DNA of 64,000 nt from Bacteroidetes bacterium ADurb.Bin008 (lineage in GTDB: Bacteria; Bacteroidota; Bacteroidia; Bacteroidales; Tenuifilaceae). The notes beneath the pieces are model-generated. The model did not search any database. It had not been told where the DNA came from and worked only from the letters and a program-made list of their open reading frames with translations. Within the stretch, counting starts at the first letter, position 1. Every line of letters begins with the position of its first letter. Of the stretch, positions 1-9,840 are shown in pieces. The stretch lies in NCBI GenBank assembly GCA_002071445.1, contig MWFE01000020.1:53222-117221 (forward strand), given 5' to 3'. The translations under genes and the position numbers were made by a program.

Positions 1-1410
1 CCATTCAGGCTACGCCGTTACCGGTTCTTCGATATTGGGCAGTACCATAACTACTTCGACGAGTACGCAAACCGTTCCATCATGCGCAAAGTGGCCGAAA
101 AGTGCTACCTGCCTACCAACAACCTGATGCTTTCACTCATCAACGAGTTTGGGAATCGTTTCAAAATATCCTACTCCATATCGGGGACAGCCCTCGACCA
201 GTTTGAAATGTATGCTCCGGATGTTCTCGATTCTTTCCGAAGGCTGGCTGAAACTGGCTCGGTTGAGTTCATCGCCGAAACCTATTCTCACTCCCTTTCG
301 GCATTGAAATGCCGGGAAGAGTTTGAAAAACAGGTTAATGCTCAAACCAATAGGATTGAGCAACTTTTTGGCCAGAAACCTACCACATTCCGAAATACCG
401 AGCTTATCTATTCCGACGAGATTGGTGCCATGGTTGCCGATATGGGCTACAGGGCAATGCTCACCGAGGGAGCCAAGCACATTCTGGGGTGGAAGAGTTC
501 CAATTATCTATACACCAATTCTATTAATCCCAAGCTAAAATTGCTGTTAAAGAATTTTCAGTTGAGCGACGACATTGCATTCCGCTTTTCCAACAGGGAT
601 TGGGAGGAGTGGCCATTGACTACCGAGAAGTATGTGCATTGGCTCAATAGTATCAATCCTAAGGATGAGATAATTAACCTTTTCATGGACTACGAGACCT
701 TTGGTGAGCATCAATGGGCCGAAACGGGAATATTTGATTTCATGAGGGCACTCCCCGGAAGGGTTTTTGCTTACACAGATTTTGAGTTTTTAACTCCGGC
801 CGAAGCGGCCAGGAAGCATCAGCCCATTGCCTCCATGCATGTTCCTTACCCCATAAGCTGGGCTGATGAGGAGAGGGACCTGACGGCATGGCTTGGTAAC
901 GAAATGCAGAACGATGCTTTCAATAACCTTTACAGCCTCGTTCAGAAAATCAATAAAATCGACAACCCCGACATACAGCGCGACTGGCGCTATCTCCAAA
1001 CAAGCGACCATTTCTACTACATGTGTACCAAGTGGTTTAGCGATGGCGACGTGCATAAATACTTCAATCCCTACGACACACCCTACGATGCCTTCATAAA
1101 CTTTATGAACGCTTTCAGCGATTTTAAGATCAGGGTCGATGAGTGTGCAAAAGCGGAGCTGGAAGGCAAAGAAGACGAAATGCCCCTCGATGTACAGGAT
1201 GTGGATGTTTTGATTGCTGAGTATGAGAATAAGTTGAAAACCTTGAAGGCTATCAAATCTGAAAAAACGTCATCAAAAAAACGGACTACTTCCAAAACCC
1301 CATCTGACAAGGCTCCAAAAAAGTCGGTTGCCAAACCAAAAGCTGCTGAGAAGAAGACCGTAAAAAAGACGTCAACGAGTAAGGCGCAATCAAAGCCAAA
1401 GCAGAAGTAG
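1..1410 (+). CDS. Glycoside hydrolase family 57 alpha-amylase / glucanotransferase (5' end outside window)
   Basis: The reading frame is open from base 1, so only the C-terminal 469 residues are present and the start lies upstream. Family GH57 cleaves or transfers alpha-1,4-glucan chains by a retaining mechanism. The motif FRNTELIYSDE contains the probable nucleophile Glu (codon at 400) and LFMDYETFGEHQ contains the probable acid/base Asp (codon at 688). The last ~55 residues are a low-complexity Lys/Ser/Thr/Pro tail rich in KK, SK and TS pairs, not part of the usual fold. It sits 42 bases upstream of the glycogen synthase-phosphorylase gene on the same strand and is probably cotranscribed, so a role in storage-glucan turnover is inferred. 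The lack of a visible start prevents judging a signal peptide. Confidence 0.9.
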   Translation, partial: PFRLRRYRFFDIGQYHNYFDEYANRSIMRKVAEKCYLPTNNLMLSLINEFGNRFKISYSISGTALDQFEMYAPDVLDSFRRLAETGSVEFIAETYSHSLSALKCREEFEKQVNAQTNRIEQLFGQKPTTFRNTELIYSDEIGAMVADMGYRAMLTEGAKHILGWKSSNYLYTNSINPKLKLLLKNFQLSDDIAFRFSNRDWEEWPLTTEKYVHWLNSINPKDEIINLFMDYETFGEHQWAETGIFDFMRALPGRVFAYTDFEFLTPAEAARKHQPIASMHVPYPISWADEERDLTAWLGNEMQNDAFNNLYSLVQKINKIDNPDIQRDWRYLQTSDHFYYMCTKWFSDGDVHKYFNPYDTPYDAFINFMNAFSDFKIRVDECAKAELEGKEDEMPLDVQDVDVLIAEYENKLKTLKAIKSEKTSSKKRTTSKTPSDKAPKKSVAKPKAAEKKTVKKTSTSKAQSKPKQK

Positions 1411-1452
1411 AGCAGGTTTTTTCCATATTATCTTATTTGAACCCTAATACCT

Positions 1453-4400
1453 ATGAAAGAAAAACTGTTAAAACCCGATTACTTATTTGAGGTAAGTTGG
1501 GAAATCTGTAATAAGGTTGGAGGCATCCATACGGTAATCTCAACCAAGGCCTTAACTCTTGTTGAAGAGTATAAAAACAACCTTATCCTGATTGGTCCCG
1601 ATGTATGGCGCGATACTGAAAGCAATCCTGAATTCATTGAGGATATGCAACTCCTCTCGTCGTGGAAGAACAAGGCTTCTGAGGAGGGCTTAAGGTTGAG
1701 GATAGGAAGATGGAATATTGAGGGAAAGCCTTTGGCCATTATCGTTGATTTTACCCAGTTCTTTTCCAAGAAGGACGAAATCTTTAAAGAGTTCTGGGAG
1801 GAGTACAAGCTCGATTCCATTTCGGGCCAGTGGGATTACGTTGAACCGGCACTCTTTGGTTATGCTGCCGGAAAAGTTATCGAAAGCTTTACCCGCTTTC
1901 AGTTAACCCAACGGCACCGTATTGTTGCTCAATTCCACGAATGGATGACCGGAACCGGACTCCTTTACCTGAAAAAGTACGTTCCTCAGATTGGCACTAT
2001 CTTTACTACACATGCCACTGTGATGGGACGTTGTATTGCCGGGAATGGAATTCCTCTGTACAGCAAACTCAATATGTTCAATGCCGAACAGAAAGCAGCT
2101 GAGTTCAATGTTATTTCAAAACAATCGCTTGAGAAGGTATCGGCAGTTGAAGCCGATTGCTATACAACCGTGAGCGATATAACGGCCAGGGAGTGCAAAC
2201 AATTCCACGGGAAAGAGGTTGATATTGTTACGCCAAATGGCTTTGAGAATAGCTTTGTGCCAGTGGGCGAAGAGTTTAATCTCAGGCGCATAGAAGCAAA
2301 GGTGAAGTTTTACGAGGTTGCTGAAGCCCTTTTGGCTCACGATGTGTCGAAAGATGCGCTTGTGGTTGGCATCAGCGGCAGGTATGAGTTTAAAAACAAG
2401 GGGATTGACGTGTTCATCGAGGCAATGGCCAAGTTGAATAGCTGCCCCGAGTTGAATCGTGAAGTGTTGGCCTTTATTCTCATACCCGGGGGACACCACG
2501 GCCCGCGCAAGGATGTTTTCAAAAACCTTCAGGAGAAGGACAATGAAAACATTGTTGTGCTTAGCGACACCCACGTAACCCATTACCTCAACGACCCTGA
2601 GAACGACCCGATTCTTAACCGCTTCAAAGCGGTAGGCCTCAATAACTCAACCAACGACAAGGTGAAAATTTTCTTTGTCCCCTCATATCTCCAAGGGAAC
2701 GACGGAATATTCAATATGCACTACTGGGATCTGCTTATCGGGATGGATGTTTCCGTATTCCCCTCTTACTACGAACCATGGGGATACACACCTCTTGAGA
2801 GTTTGGCTTTCCATGTTCCAACCATTACAACCACTTTGGCCGGATTCGGGCTTTGGGTGAACACCTACTACAAGAAAGACCATCCCGGCATAACGGTTAT
2901 AGATCGCACCGATGACAATGATGGTTTTGTCATTGATCAAATTGCATCCACCATTTGCCGATACTCCACTTTGTCGCATGAACAGCAAAATGCTTACAGA
3001 CAAAATGCGTTGGATGTTTCGCAGATCGCCTTATGGCAGAATTTGATAACACACTACAAGGAGGCATATGGAGTAGCACTTCAGAAAGCGGGACAGCGTA
3101 CACAGCAATTCATGGATACCGATCGTGAGGAACAATTACCATCCGTTGAAAAGCAGTATCTTATCAATAAACCCAACTGGGTAAGGCTTATAATTCAGAA
3201 GAATATTCCGGAGAAGCTTGCTGCTCTCGATGAACTTTCGAAAAATATGTGGTGGTGCTGGAATCCCGATGCCATCGACCTGTTCGAATCCATAGATGTT
3301 GAACTGTGGCAGGAGTGCGAGAAGAACCCCATTATGTTCCTCGATAAAATACCCTATAACCGTTTCGTTGAACTTGAAAAGGACGAGGATTTCCTTAAAA
3401 AGTTGAATAGGGTGTACAAGCATTTTAACGAGTACATGAAGAAAAAATCGGGAAGGAAAGGCCCCAAAATAGCTTACTTAAGCATGGAGTACGGGCTTCA
3501 TTCCAGCCTTAAGCTGTACTCTGGTGGCTTGGGAGTGCTTGCCGGCGATTATTTAAAGGAGGCCTCTGACAGGAACGTCCCACTTTGTGCTGTAGGGCTA
3601 TTCTACCGTTATGGATATTTCACACAACAGCTTTCATCAACGGGGCAACAGATTGCCGCTTACGATCAGCAGAATTTTGCACAAACACCTGCCATCCCGG
3701 TTAGGCATCACAACGGGAAATGGAAAACGGTGAGCGTTGCATTCCCCGGTCGGGTTATAACTGTCCGCATCTGGAGGATTGATGTGGGAAGGACTGAGTT
3801 ATACCTGCTTGATACTGACCATGAAGACAATCAACCCCAGGATAGGCACATCACCCATCATCTTTACGGCGGAGATTGGGAAAATCGATTTAAGCAGGAG
3901 ATGATCCTCGGTATTGGAGGCATTCGTGCTTTGGAAGAAATAGGGATACGCCCCGATGTCTTTCACCTTAACGAGGGCCATGCTGCTTTTGCCGGGCTCG
4001 AACGCCTACGAAAGTTTATTATCGATGGTAAGTTCTCCTTTGCAGAGTCGCTTGAAATAGTGAGGGCGTCCAGCCTCTTCACTACGCATACCCCCGTGCC
4101 TGCCGGCCACGACTCATTCCTTGAAGATACCCTACGTACTTACATGACCCACTATCCCGAAAGGTTGGGAATTACCTGGGAACAATTCATGGACCTCGGT
4201 AAACTAAACCCCGGTGATAAAGATGAGCGATTCTCCATGAGTTACCTTGCGGCCAATCTATCTCAGGAGGTGAATGGTGTAAGCTGGTTGCACGGCGAGG
4301 TGAGCAGGAAAATGTTTGTCGATTTGTGGCAGGGTTACTTCCCCGGCGAACTGCACGTTGGCTATGTAACCAACGGGGTTCATTATCCCACATGGACATG

Positions 4401-5697
4401 CCCTGAAATTAGAAGCCTTTTAGAGCATAATGTGAAGGATAAAACTTATCAGAATAATCCCGTTTGGGAAAATATTTACCATACCTCCGATGAGAAGCTG
4501 TGGAGCGTTACCAATGCTCAAAGGGAAAAACTGATAAATTACATCCGTGAGCGTTTAGCCAATCCGCAGATCGTTAAGTACGAGAGTCCGAGGCATGTGG
4601 TTGAGATACAGGAGAAGCTCCGCAGCGATGTACTTACCATAGGATTTGCCCGTAGGTTTGCAACCTATAAAAGGGCACACCTGCTGATCCGTGATTTGGA
4701 TAGATTAAACAACATCGTGAACAACAAGGAGATGCCCGTGCAGTTTATTTTTGCCGGAAAGGCACACCCCAACGATAAGGCAGGGCAGGATTTAATTCGC
4801 AAGCTGGTTGAGGTTAGTAAGCTGCCTGCATTCGTTGGTAAGTTTCTATTCCTTCAGAACTACGATATGGATTTGGCCAGCAAGATGGTGCAGGGTGTCG
4901 ATATTTGGCTCAACACGCCCACACGACCCCTGGAAGCATCGGGTACAAGCGGCATGAAAGCAGTGATGAACGGAGCTCTGCATTTTAGCGTTCTCGATGG
5001 CTGGTGGGTTGAAGGGTATCAAAAGGGTGCCGGTTGGGCTCTTCCCATGGAGCGGACATATATCCAGCAGGAGTTTCAGGATGAACTCGATGCTGAGATG
5101 ATCTATACCATGCTCGAGAATGAAATAATACCCATGTTCTACAGGAGAAATGATGATGGGGTACCTGAGGAGTGGGTTTCGTGCCTGAAAAAATCCATCG
5201 CATCGGTTGCTTCGCAGTTTACCACTACCAGAATGATGGAAGATTACGAGGAGCGTTTTTACCACAAGCTTTACCTGCGATCCAACAGGCTGGCCGAAAA
5301 CGACTATGAGCTTGCAAAACGTTTGGCAGCATTCAAGCGTAAGGTTGCCCGCAACTGGGAGAGCCTCGAAATAATAACTGCCGAGCAGTTTGACACTTCG
5401 CGTCAGGCAATTGTTTTAGGGAAAGAGTACACTTCCGAAGTCGTTCTCGATCTCGGGAGCCTTAATCCCGATGAAGTTGGAGTGGAACTTGTTATTGTGG
5501 AGCTGGTTGAAAATGGTGACATTACCGTAAAACATGCTCAGGAATTTGATCTTGAACACGTTGAAGAAACCAGAGCAATCTACCATTTGGCATTTACCCC
5601 CAACGACCCCGGCGTTTACGACGCCGGCATTAGGATATATGCCAAAAATAAGGAGTTGCCCCATCGTATGGACTTTAACCTTGTAAGGTGGGTATAG
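1453..5697 (+). CDS. Fused glycogen synthase (GT3-like) and alpha-glucan phosphorylase (GT35)
   Basis: The protein has 1414 residues and two enzymes in one chain. Residues ~10-560 resemble the eukaryote-type GT3 glycogen synthase: an N-terminal EVSWEICNKVGGIHTV segment and the E-x7-E signature in PSYYEPWGYTPLE (Glu441 and Glu449). From about residue 583 the chain becomes a short-type GT35 phosphorylase, starting with a DUF3417-like segment (LDELSKNMWWCWNP). It carries the pyridoxal-phosphate lysine in EASGTSGMKAVMNG (Lys1169). The expected activities are chain extension from a nucleotide sugar and phosphorolysis to glucose-1-phosphate. Such fusions are known in Bacteroidota; whether both halves are active is not visible. 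It follows the GH57 gene and ends in front of a strong terminator. Confidence 0.93.
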   Translation: MKEKLLKPDYLFEVSWEICNKVGGIHTVISTKALTLVEEYKNNLILIGPDVWRDTESNPEFIEDMQLLSSWKNKASEEGLRLRIGRWNIEGKPLAIIVDFTQFFSKKDEIFKEFWEEYKLDSISGQWDYVEPALFGYAAGKVIESFTRFQLTQRHRIVAQFHEWMTGTGLLYLKKYVPQIGTIFTTHATVMGRCIAGNGIPLYSKLNMFNAEQKAAEFNVISKQSLEKVSAVEADCYTTVSDITARECKQFHGKEVDIVTPNGFENSFVPVGEEFNLRRIEAKVKFYEVAEALLAHDVSKDALVVGISGRYEFKNKGIDVFIEAMAKLNSCPELNREVLAFILIPGGHHGPRKDVFKNLQEKDNENIVVLSDTHVTHYLNDPENDPILNRFKAVGLNNSTNDKVKIFFVPSYLQGNDGIFNMHYWDLLIGMDVSVFPSYYEPWGYTPLESLAFHVPTITTTLAGFGLWVNTYYKKDHPGITVIDRTDDNDGFVIDQIASTICRYSTLSHEQQNAYRQNALDVSQIALWQNLITHYKEAYGVALQKAGQRTQQFMDTDREEQLPSVEKQYLINKPNWVRLIIQKNIPEKLAALDELSKNMWWCWNPDAIDLFESIDVELWQECEKNPIMFLDKIPYNRFVELEKDEDFLKKLNRVYKHFNEYMKKKSGRKGPKIAYLSMEYGLHSSLKLYSGGLGVLAGDYLKEASDRNVPLCAVGLFYRYGYFTQQLSSTGQQIAAYDQQNFAQTPAIPVRHHNGKWKTVSVAFPGRVITVRIWRIDVGRTELYLLDTDHEDNQPQDRHITHHLYGGDWENRFKQEMILGIGGIRALEEIGIRPDVFHLNEGHAAFAGLERLRKFIIDGKFSFAESLEIVRASSLFTTHTPVPAGHDSFLEDTLRTYMTHYPERLGITWEQFMDLGKLNPGDKDERFSMSYLAANLSQEVNGVSWLHGEVSRKMFVDLWQGYFPGELHVGYVTNGVHYPTWTCPEIRSLLEHNVKDKTYQNNPVWENIYHTSDEKLWSVTNAQREKLINYIRERLANPQIVKYESPRHVVEIQEKLRSDVLTIGFARRFATYKRAHLLIRDLDRLNNIVNNKEMPVQFIFAGKAHPNDKAGQDLIRKLVEVSKLPAFVGKFLFLQNYDMDLASKMVQGVDIWLNTPTRPLEASGTSGMKAVMNGALHFSVLDGWWVEGYQKGAGWALPMERTYIQQEFQDELDAEMIYTMLENEIIPMFYRRNDDGVPEEWVSCLKKSIASVASQFTTTRMMEDYEERFYHKLYLRSNRLAENDYELAKRLAAFKRKVARNWESLEIITAEQFDTSRQAIVLGKEYTSEVVLDLGSLNPDEVGVELVIVELVENGDITVKHAQEFDLEHVEETRAIYHLAFTPNDPGVYDAGIRIYAKNKELPHRMDFNLVRWV

Positions 5698-5720
5698 GGT
5701 TGGGGTAAAATCACAGAGCG

Positions 5721-5758
5721 ATTTAAAAAAAAAGCCGATTAAATCGGCTTTTTTTCTA
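5721..5758 (+). terminator. Rho-independent terminator after the glycogen gene
   Basis: An A-run, a GCCGA/TCGGC stem with a short AT loop, and a run of seven T form a bidirectional-looking terminator between the glucan phosphorylase stop and ribF. Confidence 0.85.
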
Positions 5759-5784
5759 TTTTTAACGCCATCTTCTTACTGATA

Positions 5785-6717
5785 ATGTTAGTTACAAAGG
5801 ATTATAGCCAAATCGATTTTAAAGGGCCCGTTGCAACCATCGGTTTTTTCGATGGTGTTCATTTGGGTCACAGAAAAATTTTACAAAGAACGGTGGATAA
5901 AGCCAAAGAGGTAGGTAAGCCAAGCATGGTTATTACGCTTTGGCCACATCCCCGAATTGTCCTGAATAAGGATGTCGAATCATTCCGATTGCTTAATACG
6001 CTTGAAGAGAAACAGAAGTTAATCTCGGAATTGGGTATTGATGCCATGCTTATCCTGGATTTTACCCTTTCATTCTCCCGCCAATCAGCACATCACTTTG
6101 TGCAGGATATGCTCATCGGCAGACTGGGGGTTTCAAATCTGGTTATTGGTTACAATCATGTTTTTGGCCACAAAGGACAAGGCAATTTCCAATTGCTTAA
6201 GGAGATGGAGCCTCAGGGCAACTATAAAACGTTTCAGGTTGACCCTATGCAGATTGATGGAGTTAATGTCAGCTCTACAAAGATTCGAGTTGCCCTTGAG
6301 CAGGGGAATCTGGCATTGGCCAATCAAATGTTGAGCCGCCCCTATGAGCTGAGCGGAACCATTGAGGGTGGTAAACAAATAGGACGGTCCATAGGTTACC
6401 CAACGGCCAATATTGCCCCATCAAATCCCAATAAACAAATTCCCGGCGATGGTGTTTATGCCGTATGGGTCGATTACAATGGGGTTTCATACCCTTCCAT
6501 GCTGAACGTTGGTAAAAATCCCACCGTAAGCGCAAACTCCGACCGAACCATCGAAGCGCACATCATTGGCTTCGATAAGAATATTTATGATGAGCAGATT
6601 ACGGTACGGTTCATTGAAAAAATTAGGGAAGAAGAAGTTTTCCCATCGCTGGATCACCTTAAGGAACAGCTGGCAAAGGATAAGATAACAACATTGAAAG
6701 TTCTTGGTTGTAAATAG
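5785..6717 (+). CDS. ribF: Bifunctional riboflavin kinase / FAD synthetase
   Basis: A 310-residue protein, usual for RibF. The N-terminal half is the nucleotidyltransferase (FAD synthetase) domain with GFFDGVHLGHRKIL near residue 20, the HxGH adenylation motif. The C-terminal half is the flavokinase domain with GRSIGYPTANI and the FIEKIREEEVF region near the end. It converts riboflavin to FMN and then to FAD in the cytoplasm. The ATG at 5785 gives the standard N terminus just before the GFFDG strand. It stands as a single gene between a terminator upstream and the ahcY promoter downstream. Confidence 0.96.
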   Translation: MLVTKDYSQIDFKGPVATIGFFDGVHLGHRKILQRTVDKAKEVGKPSMVITLWPHPRIVLNKDVESFRLLNTLEEKQKLISELGIDAMLILDFTLSFSRQSAHHFVQDMLIGRLGVSNLVIGYNHVFGHKGQGNFQLLKEMEPQGNYKTFQVDPMQIDGVNVSSTKIRVALEQGNLALANQMLSRPYELSGTIEGGKQIGRSIGYPTANIAPSNPNKQIPGDGVYAVWVDYNGVSYPSMLNVGKNPTVSANSDRTIEAHIIGFDKNIYDEQITVRFIEKIREEEVFPSLDHLKEQLAKDKITTLKVLGCK

Positions 6718-6750
6718 TTTACTGTTGGCATACGTTTAAAATATTAACCT

Positions 6751-6758
6751 TACCTTTG
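6751..6758 (+). promoter_or_regulatory. Bacteroidota-type -7 element before ahcY
   Basis: TACCTTTG fits the TAnnTTTG consensus of the Bacteroidota primary sigma factor. It lies 67 bases before the ahcY ATG. A matching -33 TTTG is not clear. Confidence 0.6.
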
Positions 6759-6825
6759 CATGTTGACACTACGTACGAAGTTGGATAAAGAATCGGACAT
6801 TTTTTAAAATAGGAATATAAAGGTT

Positions 6826-8244
6826 ATGGAACAGGTAATTACTGACACACTACCCTATAAAGTTAAGGATATCACATTGGCCGATTGGGGCAGAAAAGAG
6901 ATTGGCATTGCCGAAAAGGAAATGCCCGGATTGATGGCCATTCGCAATAAGTATTCAGCAGAAAAGCCTTTGAAAGGGGCAAGAATTTCCGGATCGTTGC
7001 ACATGACCATTCAAACAGCCGTCCTCATCGAAACCCTTGTTGAGCTGGGGGCCGATGTGCGTTGGGCAAGTTGTAACATCTTTTCAACGCAGGATCATGC
7101 TGCCGCAGCCATTGCACAAAGAGGGATTCCGGTTTTCGCATGGAAAGGCGAAACCCTTGAGGAGTACTGGTGGTGTACTGCACAGGCGCTGACTTTCCCC
7201 GGGGGAAAGGGGCCGAATCTGGTGGTTGACGATGGTGGCGATGCAACCCTCCTGATCCACCTTGGATATAAGGCCGAGGATGACCCTTCGGTACTGAATA
7301 AAAAACCCGAAAGCATTGAAGAAGGAGAGATTCTTAACCTTTTGAAGAAGATTTTGGTTCAGGATAACGGCAAGTGGCACAGAATGGTGAAAGAGTGGAA
7401 AGGTGTATCGGAGGAGACAACCACGGGTGTTCATCGGCTTTACCAGATGAAGGAGAGAGGAGAACTGCTGGTACCGGCCATAAATGTGAATGACTCGGTA
7501 ACCAAAAGCAAGTTCGATAACCTTTACGGCTGCCGCGAATCGCTGGCCGATGGCATTAAACGTGCCACCGATGTAATGATTGCAGGCAAGGTGGTGGTTG
7601 TTCTTGGCTATGGCGATGTGGGAAAAGGTTGTGCAAAAAGTATGCGTTCATACGGTGCAAGGGTTATAGTCACCGAGATTGATCCCATTTGCGCCCTACA
7701 GGCTTCAATGGAAGGCTTCGAGGTGAAAACAATGGAGGATACCCTCGACGAGGGTAATATTTTCGTTACCGCTACCGGCAATTGCGATGTGATTACCCTT
7801 GATCATATGTTGGCCATGAAGGATCAGGCCATCGTTTGCAATATTGGTCACTTCGACAACGAGATACAGGTTGAGAAATTGAATAATGCTGCGGGGGTAA
7901 GAAAAGAAACTGTTAAGCCACAGGTAGATCAGTACTACCTGCCCAATGGTCGTTCCATTTTCATTCTGGCCGAAGGGCGATTGGTTAACTTGGGCTGTGC
8001 CACAGGCCATCCCAGTTTTGTAATGAGCAACAGCTTTACAAACCAAACCCTGGCACAGCTCGAACTTTGGAAGAATGAGATGCCCATTGATGTTTACCGT
8101 TTACCCAAACATCTCGACGAAGAAGTGGCTCGCTTACACCTTGATCAGTTGGGAGTTAAACTGACAAAACTTACAAAAAAACAGGCCGATTATATTGGGG
8201 TAAATGTCAATGGCCCTTACAAGCCGGATCATTATCGCTACTAA
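6826..8244 (+). CDS. ahcY: Adenosylhomocysteinase
   Basis: A 472-residue protein matching S-adenosylhomocysteine hydrolase along its whole length. It splits SAH into adenosine and homocysteine with a tightly bound NAD, clearing the inhibitor left by methyltransferases. Visible hallmarks are the substrate region [30 protein letters not shown], the NAD-binding Rossmann loop [14 protein letters not shown], and the C-terminal PYKPDHYRY, whose Lys and Tyr reach into the neighbouring subunit of the tetramer. It is transcribed alone from the promoter at 6751; a small hairpin follows the stop. Confidence 0.98.
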   Translation: MEQVITDTLPYKVKDITLADWGRKEIGIAEKEMPGLMAIRNKYSAEKPLKGARISGSLHMTIQTAVLIETLVELGADVRWASCNIFSTQDHAAAAIAQRGIPVFAWKGETLEEYWWCTAQALTFPGGKGPNLVVDDGGDATLLIHLGYKAEDDPSVLNKKPESIEEGEILNLLKKILVQDNGKWHRMVKEWKGVSEETTTGVHRLYQMKERGELLVPAINVNDSVTKSKFDNLYGCRESLADGIKRATDVMIAGKVVVVLGYGDVGKGCAKSMRSYGARVIVTEIDPICALQASMEGFEVKTMEDTLDEGNIFVTATGNCDVITLDHMLAMKDQAIVCNIGHFDNEIQVEKLNNAAGVRKETVKPQVDQYYLPNGRSIFILAEGRLVNLGCATGHPSFVMSNSFTNQTLAQLELWKNEMPIDVYRLPKHLDEEVARLHLDQLGVKLTKLTKKQADYIGVNVNGPYKPDHYRY

Positions 8245-8265
8245 AAGTTCATGTATTTCTAACGT

Positions 8266-8285
8266 AAGGGCATTCGCCCTTTCTT
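8266..8285 (+). terminator. Weak hairpin terminator after ahcY
   Basis: AGGGC, a four-base loop and GCCCT are followed by a short T-rich stretch. The T-run is poor, so read-through into the next gene is possible. Confidence 0.45.
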
Positions 8286-8294
8286 CAGCCGGAA

Positions 8295-8861
8295 ATGATG
8301 ACCAACCATATTAAAGTTGCGGTGGATGTGCTGAGAAACGGTGGGCTTATACTTTATCCTACCGATACGGTTTGGGGTATTGGCTGCGATGCTACTAACC
8401 CCGAGGCAGTAGCCAAAGTGCATAAATTAAAGCAGCGTGAGGATCACAAGGGCATGCTGGTACTGATCGAGAACCCGGATTGGCTCAATATTTACATGGA
8501 TACAGTCCCCGAAATAGCCTTGAATTTAATAGAAGTTGCCCATAGGCCTTTAACTATTATCTATCCCAATGCCAGAAATTTGGCATCGAATCTCATTGCC
8601 CCCGACGGCAGCATTGGAATAAGGATAGTGCACCATCCCTTTTGCGAACAGCTTATTAGGGTTTTTGGCAAACCGATAGTGTCCACTTCGGCCAACTTGT
8701 CGGGACAACCCTTGCCCGGTAGCTTTGGCGAAATTGACAGGACCATTGTTAATGGTGTGGATATGGTGGTTCCTGAGGAATACTGTACAATACACAGTTC
8801 TTCGCCGTCAGGTATTATCAGAGTAGGCTTGAGGGGTGAGGTTGAAGTAATCAGACAATAG
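8295..8861 (+). CDS. Sua5/YciO/YrdC/YwlC-family protein (threonylcarbamoyl-AMP synthase type)
   Basis: A 188-residue single-domain YrdC-fold protein. The family makes threonylcarbamoyl-AMP from threonine, bicarbonate and ATP for the t6A37 modification of ANN-decoding tRNAs. The motif GGLILYPTDTVWGIGCDATN near residue 15 and KQREDHKGMLVLI are typical, and PIVSTSANLSGQP forms the nucleotide-binding wall. It lacks the C-terminal Sua5 domain, so it is the short TsaC type, although some YciO relatives have other roles. Two adjacent ATGs (8295 and 8298) could serve as start. The thioesterase gene follows after 8 bases, suggesting translation from one mRNA. Confidence 0.88.
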   Translation: MMTNHIKVAVDVLRNGGLILYPTDTVWGIGCDATNPEAVAKVHKLKQREDHKGMLVLIENPDWLNIYMDTVPEIALNLIEVAHRPLTIIYPNARNLASNLIAPDGSIGIRIVHHPFCEQLIRVFGKPIVSTSANLSGQPLPGSFGEIDRTIVNGVDMVVPEEYCTIHSSSPSGIIRVGLRGEVEVIRQ

Positions 8862-8869
8862 TTGACCAA

Positions 8870-9328
8870 ATGATGAATACACAAACAGGAATAGAAGGAT
8901 TCAACCATTCCCACACCATTCAGATTCGTTTCAACGATATTGATATTCTGGGGCATGCCACAAATTCAGTATATCAGCAGTATTTCGATTTGGGAAGAAT
9001 GGCATATTTCAGGGAGGTTTTTGGAACTGAATTAGATTGGCAAAAAGAGGGCTTGGTTCTGGTCAGCATAAGCATTGATTACCTTACTCCTATTGAACTT
9101 AATCACAGCATCGAGGTGCTTTCAAAAGTGGTAAGGTTGGGGAATAAGAGCTTAGAGATGGTTCAAAAACTATTCAACCGCACCACCGGAGAAGTTGCTG
9201 CTGAAAGTAAGGCCGTTATGGTAGGCTACAGCGCCAAAAACCGGCAGAGCATTCCCATTCCCACGCATTGGCGGCAACAGATTTCGCTTTTTGAAACCGA
9301 TTTACCCGTGGAGAATAGATTAGGGTAA
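8870..9328 (+). CDS. Acyl-CoA thioesterase, hotdog fold (4HBT/YbgC-like)
   Basis: A 152-residue protein with the 4-hydroxybenzoyl-CoA thioesterase-type start: IRFNDIDILGHATNSVYQQY, where the Asp after the RFND step and the HxTN turn form the usual active-site region on the central helix. The predicted reaction is hydrolysis of an acyl-CoA thioester; the substrate cannot be read from sequence. It is 8 bases downstream of the YrdC gene and its last 9 bases overlap the 3' end of rimM on the other strand, so the two transcripts converge. Confidence 0.85.
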   Translation: MMNTQTGIEGFNHSHTIQIRFNDIDILGHATNSVYQQYFDLGRMAYFREVFGTELDWQKEGLVLVSISIDYLTPIELNHSIEVLSKVVRLGNKSLEMVQKLFNRTTGEVAAESKAVMVGYSAKNRQSIPIPTHWRQQISLFETDLPVENRLG

Positions 9329-9829
9329 GCCTTCGGGAATATCCATTGTGATGGTTCTACTATCTTCGTCCACGTTGCGGATGAAATCGGGATTGGCAGG
9401 GATTAACGTATGATTCCCGGTTTCCTGGCGGACTTGAAAAACCAGATTTCCCGAAAAATCTTCTACATGTGTTATGGTGCCGTGCTTAACGCCATCGGGT
9501 GTGATTACGGTATAACCGACCAGATCTTCGCTATATGGTTGGCTTTTCCCATCAGTTTTCTTTACAGGAGCATAAACTTTGCTGTTGATCAGTTCCTGAG
9601 CTTGGTCTTTAGTGGTAATCCCTTCGAAAGTTACTATTGAACTCCCATCGCCTTTGCTTCTTAGCGATTCCACAAAAAAAGGAACCGGTATCCCATCAAT
9701 GGTAAGGAATACCGATTCCAAAGTTTGTTCTTCAGGGTCGAAACTGACCGTCCAAATTAGCTGTAATTCGCCATTAACGCCATGCGTGCGCTGAATAGTC
9801 CCAATTTCAGCAAGACGGGGAAGCTTCAT
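9320..9829 (-). CDS. rimM: Ribosome maturation factor RimM
   Basis: A 169-residue protein with an N-terminal RimM barrel (IGTIQRTHGVNGELQL near residue 8) and a C-terminal PRC-barrel domain (DLVGYTVITPDGVKHG, then IPANPDFIRNVD). It binds S19 and assists maturation of the 30S head. The gene lies 11 bases downstream of rpsP, the conserved rpsP-rimM pair, and they are probably one operon. Its stop overlaps the convergent thioesterase gene by 9 bases. Confidence 0.95.
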   Translation of the reverse strand: MKLPRLAEIGTIQRTHGVNGELQLIWTVSFDPEEQTLESVFLTIDGIPVPFFVESLRSKGDGSSIVTFEGITTKDQAQELINSKVYAPVKKTDGKSQPYSEDLVGYTVITPDGVKHGTITHVEDFSGNLVFQVRQETGNHTLIPANPDFIRNVDEDSRTITMDIPEGLP

Positions 9830-9840
9830 GAAGAGTGACC

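Noticed and set aside
133..480. Open frame on the minus strand inside the GH57 gene
   Set aside because: Antisense to a well-conserved gene, no recognisable domain, and typical of shadow frames.
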